A DNA stretch of 64,000 nucleotides from Vibrio sp. SCSIO 43136 (GTDB taxonomy: Bacteria; Pseudomonadota; Gammaproteobacteria; Enterobacterales; Vibrionaceae). The translations under genes were made by a program, and so were the position numbers. The notes beneath the pieces are model-generated. The model did not search any database. It was not told the DNA's origin and saw only the letters and a program-made list of their open reading frames with translations. The stretch lies in the NCBI RefSeq assembly GCF_023716565.1, contig NZ_CP071848.1, positions 2,294,001 to 2,358,000 of the forward strand, read 5' to 3'. Positions 36,782 to 46,483 of this stretch are shown here, piece by piece. Positions within the stretch are counted from its first letter, which is position 1. The number at the start of each line of letters is the position of its first letter.

Positions 36782-37212
36782 GTGAACTAGAACGTTGGCA
36801 ACAAGAAGTTTCTGCGTGGTATCTCGCTAAACAGCATCATCAAGCTGAGAAGCTGGTCAATTTAGTGCTTGATCCCCCCGAGGAAATCTGGGGCCCCATG
36901 ATCACTGATGGCCAGAGTAAAGCCATCGCTTGTTGGTTGGATGCGAGTTTACGCCTTTATCGCCATTATCTTGCCCAGCAAAACGCCCATAAAGGTTATC
37001 AATACCTAAATTTTGCTTACAGTAAGCTGCAACAAGTCTACTGTAACTTAAGTTGCCAATTAGAATTAAGACAATGGGCTAAGCAGCGTCTTGAGCATCT
37101 TATTGTGTTGATGTTAGAGCTTTGCAGTCAACATGATTGGCACCAAGAAGCGAATCAGCAAATAGATTGCCACGTACGGTTATTAGCAAGCTATGACTTA
37201 GGAGCTGCATGA
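36778..37212 (+). CDS. Unknown protein, third gene of the Fur-box operon
   Basis: A 144-residue soluble, helix-rich protein with many Gln, Leu and Trp/Tyr residues (WYLAKQHHQAEKLVNLVLD, RQWAKQRLEHLIVLMLELCS). No signal peptide or membrane segment. The ATG at 36778 overlaps the TGA of the preceding gene (ATGA), so it is coupled to the ATPases; an in-frame ATG at 36763 is less likely. I do not recognise a family. A helical accessory protein of the transporter is one possibility. Confidence 0.8.
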   Translation: MSELERWQQEVSAWYLAKQHHQAEKLVNLVLDPPEEIWGPMITDGQSKAIACWLDASLRLYRHYLAQQNAHKGYQYLNFAYSKLQQVYCNLSCQLELRQWAKQRLEHLIVLMLELCSQHDWHQEANQQIDCHVRLLASYDLGAA

Positions 37213-37222
37213 AATCTAGACA

Positions 37223-37254
37223 TAAAAAAACCGCAGAACAATCTGCGGTTTTTT
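37223..37254. terminator. Bidirectional terminator between the ABC operon and gltX
   Basis: AAAAAAACCGCAGA and TCTGCGGTTTTTT: 7-pair stem with A and T runs on both sides, serving convergent genes. Confidence 0.92.
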
Positions 37255-37267
37255 CATTGGCATCGAA

Positions 37268-38695
37268 TTATGCGTTCGCTTCACGCGCTTCGATAAATGC
37301 AATAGCCATCTTGATACGAGCAACACAGCGCTCTTTACCAATCAGCTGCATTACCGCATCGACTGAAGGCGATTGACCGCCGCCAGTAACAGCAACACGT
37401 AGCGGCATACCGATTTTGCCCATGCCGATCTCTAATTCGTCACATACTGCTTTGATAACACCATCTTTGATGTTTTCTGTCGTCCACTCTTCTAGCGCTT
37501 CAACTTTTGCTAACGCAAGCTCTAGAGGGCCTTTTGCAACACCACGTAGGTGCTTCTTCGCAGCACCCGCTTCAAACTCAGCGAAGTCTTCGTAGAAGTA
37601 ACGAATTTGCTCTGCTAGCTCAACTAGGGTGTTGCAACGCTCGCCAACTAGCGAGATAACTTCAGTGATTGCAGGGCCATTTTCAACCGAAAGCTTCTGG
37701 TTGTCTAGGTGCCATTGTAGGTGCTCTGCGACATACTCAGGTGCTGACGTCTTGATGTAGTGGTTGTTCAACCAAAGAAGCTTGTCCGTGTTGAATGCAG
37801 AAGCAGACTTGCTGATAGCGCCAAGAGTGAATAGCTCAACCATCTCTTCTTGAGAGAAAATCTCTTGGTCACCGTGAGACCAACCTAGACGTACTAGGTA
37901 GTTGTTTAGTGCGTTTGGTAGGTAACCTTCGTCACGGTATTGCATTACCGATACAGCGCCGTGACGCTTAGAAAGTTTCGCACCGTCATCACCTAGGATC
38001 ATTGCACAGTGAGCAAACGTTGGTACTGGTGCACCTAGTGCTTCGTAAATGTTGATCTGGCGCGGTGTGTTGTTGATATGATCTTCACCACGAACTACGT
38101 GAGTAATGCCCATATCCCAGTCATCCACAACAACTACGAAGTTGTAAGTTGGCGCACCATCAGTACGGCGGATGATAAGGTCATCTAGCTGATCGTTACC
38201 AATCTCGATGCGGCCACGGATCTGGTCTTCAAATACTACACTACCTTCCGTTGGGTTACGGAAACGCACGACTGAAGCATCACCTTCTTTTGCTGCTGCG
38301 TTTGCTGCAACAATTTTCGGGTGGTTCGCATCGTAACGAGGCATCTCTTTGTTTTCTTCTTGCTCAGCGCGGATCTCGTCTAGCAGCTCTTTAGAAGCGT
38401 AACAGTGGTAAGCTTTGCCTTCTTCAAGCAGCTTTTCGATCATCTCGTTGTAACGGTCAAAACGCTTGCTCTGGTAGAACGGGCCTTCATCCCAGTTCAG
38501 ACCCATCCAAGCCATGCCTTCTAGGATCGCATCTACTGCTTCCTGAGAGTTACGTTCAAGGTCAGTATCTTCGATACGTAGAACAAATTCACCGCCTTGG
38601 TTTTTAGCGTATAGCCAAGAGTAAAGCGCTGTACGAGCACCGCCTACGTGTAGGTAACCAGTAGGGCTTGGTGCAAAACGAGTTTTAACCGTCAT
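37268..38695 (-). CDS. gltX: Glutamyl-tRNA synthetase
   Basis: A 475-residue class I synthetase that charges tRNA-Glu, which also feeds haem synthesis through HemA. The HIGH-equivalent is in [20 protein letters not shown] and the KMSKS-equivalent is [20 protein letters not shown]-like [20 protein letters not shown] is also typical. Length is standard. It is convergent with the ABC operon and divergent from copA. Confidence 0.97.
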   Translation of the reverse strand: MTVKTRFAPSPTGYLHVGGARTALYSWLYAKNQGGEFVLRIEDTDLERNSQEAVDAILEGMAWMGLNWDEGPFYQSKRFDRYNEMIEKLLEEGKAYHCYASKELLDEIRAEQEENKEMPRYDANHPKIVAANAAAKEGDASVVRFRNPTEGSVVFEDQIRGRIEIGNDQLDDLIIRRTDGAPTYNFVVVVDDWDMGITHVVRGEDHINNTPRQINIYEALGAPVPTFAHCAMILGDDGAKLSKRHGAVSVMQYRDEGYLPNALNNYLVRLGWSHGDQEIFSQEEMVELFTLGAISKSASAFNTDKLLWLNNHYIKTSAPEYVAEHLQWHLDNQKLSVENGPAITEVISLVGERCNTLVELAEQIRYFYEDFAEFEAGAAKKHLRGVAKGPLELALAKVEALEEWTTENIKDGVIKAVCDELEIGMGKIGMPLRVAVTGGGQSPSVDAVMQLIGKERCVARIKMAIAFIEAREANA

Positions 38696-38824
38696 TTGAA
38701 TTCCTTTGGAGTGCGAACGTAACGATTGAGCCCGCTACGTAAAATAAGGATAAATTTTGGCGACATTTTACCACCGCAACATAAATCTACAATGGCAACT
38801 GAGGTGTGTTTGCCAATAACTTGC

Positions 38825-38855
38825 TTGACCTTACCCCAAGGGAAACCTTTATGCT
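38825..38855 (+). promoter_or_regulatory. CueR-type promoter of copA
   Basis: TTGACC (38825-38830) and TATGCT (38850-38855) are separated by 19 bases, the stretched spacing of MerR-family targets. The spacer CCTTACCCCAAGGGAAACC is partly dyadic and like known CueR operators. It lies 30 bases before the copA ATG. Confidence 0.8.
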
Positions 38856-38885
38856 GATGACAATACTCAGAATTAGGATTGCCAA

Positions 38886-41597
38886 ATGACGTCATACACT
38901 TTGCCGCTGCGTGGCCTCAACTGCATGGGATGTGCTAATAAAGTCAAAAACCGACTGGATACCCTCCCCGAGACCAGTGTCGAACAGATATCCCCGCAAC
39001 AAGTGACGCTCAACACTGTAGCGTCGCTCAGTCAAGTGATCTCTGAAATTGAGGCACTAGATTACCAAGCCGGTATCTGGCACCAACTGCATTTGAGTGG
39101 GCTCAATTGCGGTAAATGCGTTAGCAAAGTAAGAAATGCCCTCGAACAACGTCAAGATATCGCTCGATTTGATGTCAGCAAGACTGAGTTATCACTGCTT
39201 GGTTCCATCGACCAGCAATCGCTCATAAGCCTTATCGAAGCCCTCGGCTACCAAGCCCATACTGATGAGCCAACGTGTCATGAAGTATCGAAGCAAACAA
39301 CCCAAACGGCCAGCGATGATATGCCTTCTTCACCCACCCAATTTGTTCCACAATCTGAGCCTAAGCAGCTCCTTATTCAGAAGATGACCTGTGCCAGTTG
39401 TGTCGCATCGGTAGAAAAAGCGCTGCTCTCTGTGGCAGGGGTTGAGCAGGTACAAGTCAACCTGGCAGAGCACTCTGCGTTGGTCTGGCACAGCGATGAA
39501 ATTCAATTTGATCAACTTTTGGCCACCAGCAAAGCTGCGGGTTACCCAGCAGAAATCGTTGAGGATGAAGCGAAGCTCAGAGAAAAGCAGCAGCAGGCAT
39601 ACCAACAAGAGCTAAAAAAGCATCGCAGCAGCACAATCACCGCATTGGCTATCGGCGCCCCGCTAATGGCTTGGGGTGTATTAGGTGGCAATATGATGAT
39701 CCGAAACACCAATGATCAATGGATTTGGGGCATCGTTGGTTTGCTCACGCTTTGGCTGCTATCCACCGCTGGCAAAGGCTTTTTCAGCTCTGCATGGCAA
39801 TCGCTACAGCACCGCCGAGCGACCATGGACACCTTAGTTGCATTGGGGACAGGCGCGGCTTGGGCTTACTCTATGCTGGTCGTTATTGCCCCTCACTGGC
39901 TGCCAGCGGCTTCTCGCCACGTTTACTTTGAAGCCAGTGCGATGATCATCGGCCTTATCTCATTAGGCCACTACATTGAAGCCAAAGCCAAAGCTAAAAC
40001 TAGCCAGTCACTTCAATCACTGATTGACCTGCAACCACAAACCATCAAGGTGTTGGTCGATGGAAAGATTGAGCAACGCCCGCTGCACACAGCTACCATA
40101 GGCACTAAAGTACAAGTCATGCCTGGAGATAAAATCCCAGTGGATGGTGTGACTCTCTCCGGTGAAAGCTTTGTTGATGAGGCGATGCTCACAGGCGAAC
40201 CTATCCCTGCCTACAAAAAAGTCGGTGACAAAGTGACAGCAGGTACCATCAATGGTGACGGACAGCTCGTGATTGAAACAACCTCCGCTGGGCAAAATAC
40301 CGTGCTGGCAAGGATCATCAAGATGGTTCGCCAAGCACAAAGCTCCAAACCTCAAATAGCCAAATTGGCCGATAAGATTTCTTCGGTGTTTGTCCCTGTT
40401 GTAGTCGCCATTGCCATCATTGCCGCTATCATTTGGGGGCTTTGGGGGCCAGAGCCTAAAGCAAGCTACATGTTAGTGGTGGCAACCACAGTATTAATTA
40501 TTGCGTGTCCCTGTGCTTTAGGGCTCGCCACGCCACTCTCAGTCACTACAGGTGTCGGTAAAGCAGCGCAACTGGGCATTTTGATTCGTGATGCTGAAGT
40601 GCTTCAATCGGCAAGTAGCATCGATACTGTAGTGTTTGATAAGACAGGCACGCTAACCGAGGGCAAACCAAAAGTTATCAATGCAATATTTGTCGAACCA
40701 CAGCACTCACCCGAACTGAAATCTAAAGTGCACGCGGTGCAAGCTTTATCCGAACACCCGCTTGCCAAAGCCATGACAGATTTTTGCCATGAGAGCGAGC
40801 AAAACAAACCTAAAGTAGAACAGTTTAAGGCCGTTCAAGGTAAAGGCGTCAGTGCCTTTTTAAATGATGAAAAACTGCTTATTGGTAGTGCTAGATTGCT
40901 TAGCGACCATGGCATAACGACCCAAGAGTTCTCGACCGAAGAAAGCAAGTTCCACCATCAAGGTGCCACTGCGGTTTATGTGGCTGTCGATGGTAAAGTT
41001 CAAGCCTTATTTGCGATAGCAGACACCATCAAAAGCGAAGCAAAGCAGGCGGTTGAGCAATTGCGTCAGTTCAACATCGACGTTGTGCTGCTGTCTGGTG
41101 ACCATCAAGTCGTCGCCACCCATGTCGCTGAGCAGTTGGGCATTTCACAAGTCTTCGCTCAAGTACTGCCAGAGGAAAAAGCGCAACATATTGAAAACCT
41201 AAAAGCGCAAGGTCGCAAAGTCGCCATGGTAGGTGATGGTATTAATGACGCCCCTGCCCTTGCCTGTTCCGATGTTGGTATCGCTATGGGCAGTGGCTCT
41301 GATGTTGCGATTGAAAGTGCGCAACTGACACTGCTCAATAGCTCACCACTGGCAGTGGCAAATGCCATCGAACTTTCAAAAGCAACGGTAAGAAACATGA
41401 AACAGAACTTACTCGGTGCTTTTGTCTACAACAGTTTAGGAATCCCTATTGCAGCAGGTGTGTTGTACCCAGCCTTCGGTTTTTTACTAAGCCCAGTTGT
41501 CGCTGGTGCAGCAATGGCACTTTCTTCTATTACCGTCGTATCGAATGCTAATCGACTGCGACTGTTTCAACCAACCAAATACAAAGGTGAATCATGA
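38886..41597 (+). CDS. copA: Copper-exporting P1B-type ATPase with three N-terminal metal-binding motifs
   Basis: A 903-residue inner-membrane pump that exports Cu(I). Three heavy-metal-type motifs are seen: [10 protein letters not shown] (residue ~10), [10 protein letters not shown] (~72) and [14 protein letters not shown] (~168); E. coli CopA has two. The transmembrane CPC site is at residues 541-543 ([12 protein letters not shown]), the phosphorylated aspartate at 585 (DKTGTLT), and the hinge [11 protein letters not shown] near the end. AGGA precedes the ATG. No cueR gene is in the window. It is followed immediately by copG. Confidence 0.96.
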   Translation: MTSYTLPLRGLNCMGCANKVKNRLDTLPETSVEQISPQQVTLNTVASLSQVISEIEALDYQAGIWHQLHLSGLNCGKCVSKVRNALEQRQDIARFDVSKTELSLLGSIDQQSLISLIEALGYQAHTDEPTCHEVSKQTTQTASDDMPSSPTQFVPQSEPKQLLIQKMTCASCVASVEKALLSVAGVEQVQVNLAEHSALVWHSDEIQFDQLLATSKAAGYPAEIVEDEAKLREKQQQAYQQELKKHRSSTITALAIGAPLMAWGVLGGNMMIRNTNDQWIWGIVGLLTLWLLSTAGKGFFSSAWQSLQHRRATMDTLVALGTGAAWAYSMLVVIAPHWLPAASRHVYFEASAMIIGLISLGHYIEAKAKAKTSQSLQSLIDLQPQTIKVLVDGKIEQRPLHTATIGTKVQVMPGDKIPVDGVTLSGESFVDEAMLTGEPIPAYKKVGDKVTAGTINGDGQLVIETTSAGQNTVLARIIKMVRQAQSSKPQIAKLADKISSVFVPVVVAIAIIAAIIWGLWGPEPKASYMLVVATTVLIIACPCALGLATPLSVTTGVGKAAQLGILIRDAEVLQSASSIDTVVFDKTGTLTEGKPKVINAIFVEPQHSPELKSKVHAVQALSEHPLAKAMTDFCHESEQNKPKVEQFKAVQGKGVSAFLNDEKLLIGSARLLSDHGITTQEFSTEESKFHHQGATAVYVAVDGKVQALFAIADTIKSEAKQAVEQLRQFNIDVVLLSGDHQVVATHVAEQLGISQVFAQVLPEEKAQHIENLKAQGRKVAMVGDGINDAPALACSDVGIAMGSGSDVAIESAQLTLLNSSPLAVANAIELSKATVRNMKQNLLGAFVYNSLGIPIAAGVLYPAFGFLLSPVVAGAAMALSSITVVSNANRLRLFQPTKYKGES

Positions 41598-42025
41598 AAT
41601 CAACCCTATTTACGCTCGGAATGCTAACCATGAGTTCCGCATTTGCAGCACCTATGATCACTCACAAATCTCCCACGTGCGGCTGCTGTGACGATTGGGT
41701 TACGCACATGCAAGATGCTGGTTTTGAAGTAACGGTGAAAAACCATGACAACATGAGCCCAATCAAGCAAAAACTTGGGGTAACGCCTCAACTAGCTTCT
41801 TGCCATACTGCAGTAATCGATGGCTATGTTTTTGAAGGTCACATCCCAGCCAAAGACATCAAAGCATTTTTGGCTAACCCACCTAAACAAGCATTAGGAC
41901 TTGCAGTACCGGGCATGCCTTTAGGCTCACCAGGCATGGAATATGGTGACCAAAAACATCCCTACAAAGTATACGCCTTTAACGAGCAAGGGCAGACTTT
42001 CACCTTTGCAAGTTACGAAGATTGA
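41594..42025 (+). CDS. copG: Periplasmic copper-binding protein (DUF411 / CopG family)
   Basis: A 143-residue protein with a signal peptide ending at [10 protein letters not shown]. The family hallmark cysteines are in [15 protein letters not shown], with a further cysteine-histidine pair in [20 protein letters not shown], and a methionine-rich stretch [18 protein letters not shown]. Vibrio CopG supports copper tolerance with CopA. Its ATG overlaps the copA stop by four bases, so it shares the CueR-type promoter. A hairpin GCCACAGCAAACGCTGTGGC follows. Confidence 0.92.
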   Translation: MKSTLFTLGMLTMSSAFAAPMITHKSPTCGCCDDWVTHMQDAGFEVTVKNHDNMSPIKQKLGVTPQLASCHTAVIDGYVFEGHIPAKDIKAFLANPPKQALGLAVPGMPLGSPGMEYGDQKHPYKVYAFNEQGQTFTFASYED

Positions 42026-42034
42026 AAACCAAAA

Positions 42035-42060
42035 AAAGCCACAGCAAACGCTGTGGCTTA
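42035..42060 (+). terminator. Terminator-like hairpin after copG
   Basis: AAGCCACAGC and GCTGTGGCTT form a perfect stem with loop AAAC. A-rich bases precede it and few T follow, so it may serve the convergent porin gene better than copG. Confidence 0.65.
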
Positions 42061-42087
42061 AACGGACTTAGGACTATTTAAATTGAC

Positions 42088-42765
42088 TTAGAAGCCGTAT
42101 GAAGCACCGAATACAAATGCAGTGTTCACGTTGTTGTCACCACCGTGGCCTTGGCTACGCAGCTCAAAGTATGGTTGTACGCCTTCACGTGTCCAAGTTG
42201 CACGTAGCTCGTGATCCATAGTGTCTTTTGAATTTGCTTCAGTGTTAATCACGTAAACGTTGTTGTACGCAAGCGCTACGTCTGCATCAGGCAGTGCATA
42301 ACCAATGCGGTTATCAAAACGCCACTGGTTGTTATCACCTTCTTTGATGTCGTGGTAACGAGTACGGTTGCTGATTGCGATACCGTTATCAAAGTTATAG
42401 CCAATCTTCACTAGTGGACGATGCTGAACCGTTTCACCGTTGTTCATCAGGTGGTGGTAACCCGCAGCAACCCATAGGTTGTCATTGAATGCATAGCTCT
42501 GCTCAACACCCAGTGTGATGTGAGGAGTAACACCTTCTGTTGATTTTACAGTCGGATCTTCGTAGCTGCCTAGAGAAATACCGTCAAACTCAGTCAAAAG
42601 CGTTGTACCAGTGCTGAATGTGTGACCAGCTTCTAGAGTCGATGTCACGTTAGGGTTCTTGTTCTCACTGTGGAACTGGACGTTACCAGTCACGTAAGAA
42701 GAACCCGCAAAAGCGCTTGAAGAACATACGGCTGCTAGTGCAGTCAAAGCGAATACTTTTTTCAT
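42088..42765 (-). CDS. Small outer-membrane porin, KdgM-like
   Basis: A 225-residue protein with a signal peptide (FALTALAAVCSSSAFAGSS) and alternating beta-strand pattern to a terminal phenylalanine (FVFGASYGF), as outer-membrane barrels have. Strand phrases such as MDHELRATWTREGVQPYFEL and NGIAISNRTRYHDIKEGDNN resemble the KdgM family of monomeric oligosaccharide porins, but I am not sure of the subfamily or substrate. It lies in its own unit; a CRP-like site is 156 bases upstream. Confidence 0.7.
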   Translation of the reverse strand: MKKVFALTALAAVCSSSAFAGSSYVTGNVQFHSENKNPNVTSTLEAGHTFSTGTTLLTEFDGISLGSYEDPTVKSTEGVTPHITLGVEQSYAFNDNLWVAAGYHHLMNNGETVQHRPLVKIGYNFDNGIAISNRTRYHDIKEGDNNQWRFDNRIGYALPDADVALAYNNVYVINTEANSKDTMDHELRATWTREGVQPYFELRSQGHGGDNNVNTAFVFGASYGF

Positions 42766-43279
42766 TATAAATACCTTTCTATCTTATCTAAGGCCGCAAT
42801 GTGTGGGGCTTACCTTGCCCATGAGGGGAACACTGCAGCTCGAATGTTTTATTTCGCCGTCCTAGCTTGAGACGAATATTTGCAGATATTTTTCGCGGTG
42901 AAAAAAAATTGATTATAGAAGGTGATCACCTTCACATCACATGAAAGGAAAAAATATAAAATCATTAAAAACAATCAGTTAATTAAGATACAAAAGATAT
43001 AAAAGGATATAGAAAACTATCAAAACCGATCCATATCACATTACAAGGCACTTTATAGATGCCTTTTTCGAGTCACTTCACGGTAATGTATTTGCCATCA
43101 AACCATAATTTTAGGCTTTTTTAGCTACAGAACGTGACTCTAGTCACATTTGCATTACTACTAGAATCAGCACAACAGATTGACTCAATCATTAGATGAG
43201 ATACCCAAACCACAAGCCATTCGCTTCTGAGCATAAAAAACGCTACTTTAATATCTCTCCTTTGCCAAAGGTCTTCCTC
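42766..43279. promoter_or_regulatory. Long divergent intergenic region with two CRP-like sites
   Basis: Gap between the porin (minus) and the TraB-like gene (plus). GGTGA-TCACCT-TCACA (42921-42936) and CGTGA-CTCTAG-TCACA (43133-43148) each match the CRP consensus TGTGA-N6-TCACA at 9 of 10 positions. The first overlaps a perfect palindrome GAAGGTGATCACCTTC (42918-42933). The rest is AT-rich. No gene is seen. Confidence 0.6.
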
Positions 43280-44143
43280 ATGTCACTTAAAAATTTCACT
43301 CTTACCCTGCTTCTACTGTCTACAACGTCGATCGCCATTGCTGAACCCTTGTACTGGTCAGCAAGAAAAGATGGTCGAGATTTACTTTTAATGGGAAGTA
43401 TTCATGTTGGCCGTGCGGATATGTATCCAATGCCGGAGTACGTCAACGACTATTTGAACATGAGCGATGGCCTCATTACAGAAATCGACCCTAACAGCGT
43501 CCAATCTCCTCAGTTTCCTCAAGCCGAATTTTCGGCACTTGATGTGTTGGAAATAGAAGAGCAGCGAGAACTAAAATCACGACTTAAGCAGTTTGGTCTG
43601 CCATCCCAACTGGTCAATGCACCGCCTTGGCTGAGTGCAGTCACCTTGCAAATGGCAAAATTCTCTCAACTAGGCTATTCCGCAGAAGATGGTATCGACC
43701 GATACTACGAGACCAAGGCGAAAGAAATTGGCCTGCCAAATTACGGGTTTGAAACTGCAGAGTCTCAGCTCAATGTATTAAATGACCTACCAAATAACGG
43801 AGCGGCATTGCTGCTAGAGTTAATCCAAGAATGGGAACAGGTCGATGCTCAGCTTGAATGCCAAGTCGCCAGTTGGAAATCTGGAGATAAGAAACGGCTG
43901 TTGAGCATGCTTGAAGGTGAGTATTACGACAAAACCACGCTCGCCCCTTTGCTTATGGATCGCAATAAGAACTGGGCAGACATGTTAGAAAGTGACTGGT
44001 TACCTGAACAAGGGAGATTTCTTGTCGTCGTCGGTGCCCTGCATTTGATTGGAGAGGACAACCTACCCCTGCTGCTTAAAAACAGAGGCTGGCAAGTTGA
44101 GCAAGTATCGACCTCGACACTTGCTCAATGTGATATCAATTAA
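43280..44143 (+). CDS. TraB/GumN family protein
   Basis: A 287-residue secreted or periplasmic protein. The signal peptide is SLKNFTLTLLLLSTTSIAIA. The family motif GSIHVGRADMYPMPEYV with its histidine, and near the end FLVVVGALHLIGEDNLPLLL, place it in the TraB/GumN superfamily, related to putative metalloproteases of unknown substrate. I start at 43280 because a signal peptide begins there and AAAGG precedes it; an upstream in-frame ATG at 43196 adds a charged leader. Confidence 0.83.
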   Translation: MSLKNFTLTLLLLSTTSIAIAEPLYWSARKDGRDLLLMGSIHVGRADMYPMPEYVNDYLNMSDGLITEIDPNSVQSPQFPQAEFSALDVLEIEEQRELKSRLKQFGLPSQLVNAPPWLSAVTLQMAKFSQLGYSAEDGIDRYYETKAKEIGLPNYGFETAESQLNVLNDLPNNGAALLLELIQEWEQVDAQLECQVASWKSGDKKRLLSMLEGEYYDKTTLAPLLMDRNKNWADMLESDWLPEQGRFLVVVGALHLIGEDNLPLLLKNRGWQVEQVSTSTLAQCDIN

Positions 44144-44153
44144 ATCAGAGTGA

Positions 44154-45152
44154 TCAGCCCAGTGTTTTTCCGCTGGGCTTTCTGATCTTAAAGCCACCAG
44201 TATTCGAGCTTGACCCTTGTGAGTCAGATTTACCTCGACGGTTCGATGACTTAGCTCCAGGCTTACCACCCTTTGGTCTATTGAAATCATGGCGTGATTT
44301 ACCACGATTGCCACTTCCTTTAGAGGTAGATCGATCTTCTTCAGCACGTTTTTGTTTGCGAGCGTCAAACAACTTTGCGTCTGTCGCTTTGACAATGGTG
44401 TTGCCTTTACCATCTTTACTCGATGCTTCTTGAGTGCCTGACGAGCTTTCACACATACGGTGAATTTCCGCCACTTCAGCATCGGTTAAATAACGCCACT
44501 TACCGTTTTGAATCCCATCAATTGAGATATTCATAATACGCACACGACGCAGCTTAAACACATCGTAACCAAGCGCCTCACACATGCGACGGATCTGTCG
44601 GTTAAGACCTTGGGTTAGCACGATTCGAAAAGAAAACTTGGTCTCTTTTGTCACCTGACAAGGCAAAGTCACAGTATCTAGGATCTCGACACCTGACGCC
44701 ATTTTGTCAATAAACTCATCGGTAATCGGCTTATCCACACGTACCACATACTCCTTTTCATGGGAGTTGCCAGCACGAAGGATTTTGTTCACGATGTCAC
44801 CATCATTGGTAAGGAAAATCAAGCCATCGGATGGCTTGTCCAAACGACCAATCGGGAAAATTCGCTTTCGATGGCCAACAAAGTCGACAATATTGCCTTC
44901 AACATGGCGCTCTGTGGTACAGGTAATGCCAACTGGCTTATTTAAAGCGATATAGATAGGTTTTTCTTTGCCACGTAGCGGTTTTCCATCAACCAACACC
45001 TCGTCAGTATCTGTCACTTTTACACCCATCTCTGGAAGGCTGCCGTTTATCGTTACCCGGCCTTGCTCGATCAACTTGTCAGCTTCACGACGAGAACAAA
45101 AGCCCGTGTCACTGATAAACTTGTTTAGACGAACAGCTTTAACATCACTCAT
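44154..45152 (-). CDS. rluF: 23S rRNA pseudouridine synthase RluF with a long basic tail
   Basis: A 332-residue enzyme that makes pseudouridine at E. coli position 2604 of 23S rRNA and at a tRNA-Tyr site. An S4 RNA-binding domain opens it (RLNKFISDTGFCSRREADKL). The catalytic aspartate is in IGRLDKPSDGLIFLTNDGD, and the RluF-type GLNRQIRRMCEALGYDVFKL is clear. The last 80-90 residues are a low-complexity tail rich in Lys, Arg, Ser and Gly, likely disordered and RNA-binding. RluF of E. coli is about 290 residues. Confidence 0.93.
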   Translation of the reverse strand: MSDVKAVRLNKFISDTGFCSRREADKLIEQGRVTINGSLPEMGVKVTDTDEVLVDGKPLRGKEKPIYIALNKPVGITCTTERHVEGNIVDFVGHRKRIFPIGRLDKPSDGLIFLTNDGDIVNKILRAGNSHEKEYVVRVDKPITDEFIDKMASGVEILDTVTLPCQVTKETKFSFRIVLTQGLNRQIRRMCEALGYDVFKLRRVRIMNISIDGIQNGKWRYLTDAEVAEIHRMCESSSGTQEASSKDGKGNTIVKATDAKLFDARKQKRAEEDRSTSKGSGNRGKSRHDFNRPKGGKPGAKSSNRRGKSDSQGSSSNTGGFKIRKPSGKTLG

Positions 45153-45221
45153 ATTTTATTACTCTTTAACGTTTCTCAACGGCCTTGTTGAAATGAACCG
45201 ACAGCATTGTCGATCCTCAAA

Positions 45222-45803
45222 TTAACTCATACGCTTTTGGTGGCGTTCACGATTTTCCAGCTTTTTCTCGGCACTTTTCTTAAGCATGACATAAACAGAA
45301 CCAAAGCCACCATGCTGGCGCTGAGCACTGTGAAAACACATCACTTCGGTTATCTGTTCAAGCCAAGCTGCCACGTAGCTTTTCATCAACGCAGGAGGAT
45401 TAGAGCGCTCCCCTTTGCCGTGCACAATGATAACAGTGCGAATATCCATTCTTTGGCACTGACGCAGGAAATTAACCACTTCATCTCTCGCTTCTTTCAG
45501 CGTTCGGCGATGAAGGTCCAATTTGGCTTGAATGGGATACTTGCCTAATCTGAGCTTTCTAAACACACCATCTTGCACACCAGAGCGTTTAAACTCCAAC
45601 ATGTCATCTGGTTTAACCATAGGGGCGTTATCTAAAGATAGATATTCGGGGTCGTCTTCTGACAAGCTCACGGCAGCTAATTGACGAGCAATTTGCGCAT
45701 CAGTGGCCACATGCTTAGTCTCGTGCACCGCGGTATCTTGCTTAAGCGGTGTCACATCCCCCATCATCTGTTGAAATAAATCAAGATCGTCGTTTTGATT
45801 CAT
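45222..45803 (-). CDS. smrB: Smr-domain endonuclease SmrB (ribosome rescue)
   Basis: A 193-residue cytoplasmic protein. The Smr domain fills the C-terminal half: AKLDLHRRTLKEARDEVVNF, the catalytic-region TVIIVHGKGERSNPPALMKS, and QRQHGGFGSVYVMLKK. The N-terminus carries the SmrB/YfcN-type MMGDVTPLKQD stretch. SmrB in E. coli cuts mRNA between collided ribosomes. It lies 69 bases upstream of rluF on the same strand. Confidence 0.93.
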   Translation of the reverse strand: MNQNDDLDLFQQMMGDVTPLKQDTAVHETKHVATDAQIARQLAAVSLSEDDPEYLSLDNAPMVKPDDMLEFKRSGVQDGVFRKLRLGKYPIQAKLDLHRRTLKEARDEVVNFLRQCQRMDIRTVIIVHGKGERSNPPALMKSYVAAWLEQITEVMCFHSAQRQHGGFGSVYVMLKKSAEKKLENRERHQKRMS

Positions 45804-45963
45804 AGCAGCAAGTCGGTTGGTGGTGATTAGCGTGGATTATAGCAATCTATCAACAGAAGTAATCAAAAACTCTCGGGTGAAAGGAATTATCTAGGAACAA
45901 ATACGAGAAAACCGGAGAAAGCAGGTAACCTTCCCCGGTGCAAAATTTTCATTGCTAAGCGAT

Positions 45964-46104
45964 CTAGTGAGGAGATTTGTCGTTTACCACCTGATAGATG
46001 AAGAAGCCACCAAAGAACAACATCAGTGCTAGAGCACCAAAAATAACAATCATTGATGATAATCCAACAGCGTTACCGAATAGGAGATCAAGCCAGAAGT
46101 CCAT
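45964..46104 (-). CDS. 46-residue single-pass membrane protein, DUF3149 type
   Basis: A short open frame reading MDFWLDLLFGNAVGLSSMIV, then one strongly hydrophobic helix (IFGALALMLFFGGFFI) and a short polar tail YQVVNDKSPH. GAGAGG lies about nine bases before the ATG. The sequence agrees with what I recall of the DUF3149 family of small Vibrio and relatives' proteins; function unknown. It stands alone between smrB and tRNA-Pro. Confidence 0.82.
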   Translation of the reverse strand: MDFWLDLLFGNAVGLSSMIVIFGALALMLFFGGFFIYQVVNDKSPH

Positions 46105-46298
46105 AATAGTGCCTCTCTTGGTGGTAAATGACCTGATCCACTTTATTTCTGAGTTCGATGTCCGGTACTGATCCAGATCAATTTGACCTTTTGATTAATT
46201 AGTGAACATGAAATCTTGTGTATCTGGTCACATTTCAAACGCATTCGAGCATTTATTCAACGTTCAATCAGTTTTATCGATTTTTTCTGGAAAAATGC

Positions 46299-46326
46299 TT
46301 GCGCATCAACGGAGAATCCGTATCAT
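46299..46326 (+). promoter_or_regulatory. Promoter of tRNA-Pro
   Basis: TTGCGC, a 16-base spacer, TATCAT, followed by a GC-rich discriminator (ACGCC), typical of stringently controlled stable-RNA promoters. Confidence 0.75.
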
Positions 46327-46371
46327 ACGCCTCGTTCCAGCGATAAAGATGAATCGCAAAGAGAACAATCT

Positions 46372-46448
<77 letters not shown>

Positions 46449-46455
46449 TATTATT

Positions 46456-46483
46456 AAGCCTCGTCGAAAGACGGGGCTTTTTT
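46456..46483 (+). terminator. Terminator of tRNA-Pro
   Basis: AAGCCTCGTC-GAAA-GACGGGGCTTTTTT: 10-pair stem with a GAAA tetraloop and a T run. A second similar hairpin (AAGCCCTGTC/GACGGGGCTT) follows at 46492-46516. Confidence 0.92.
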
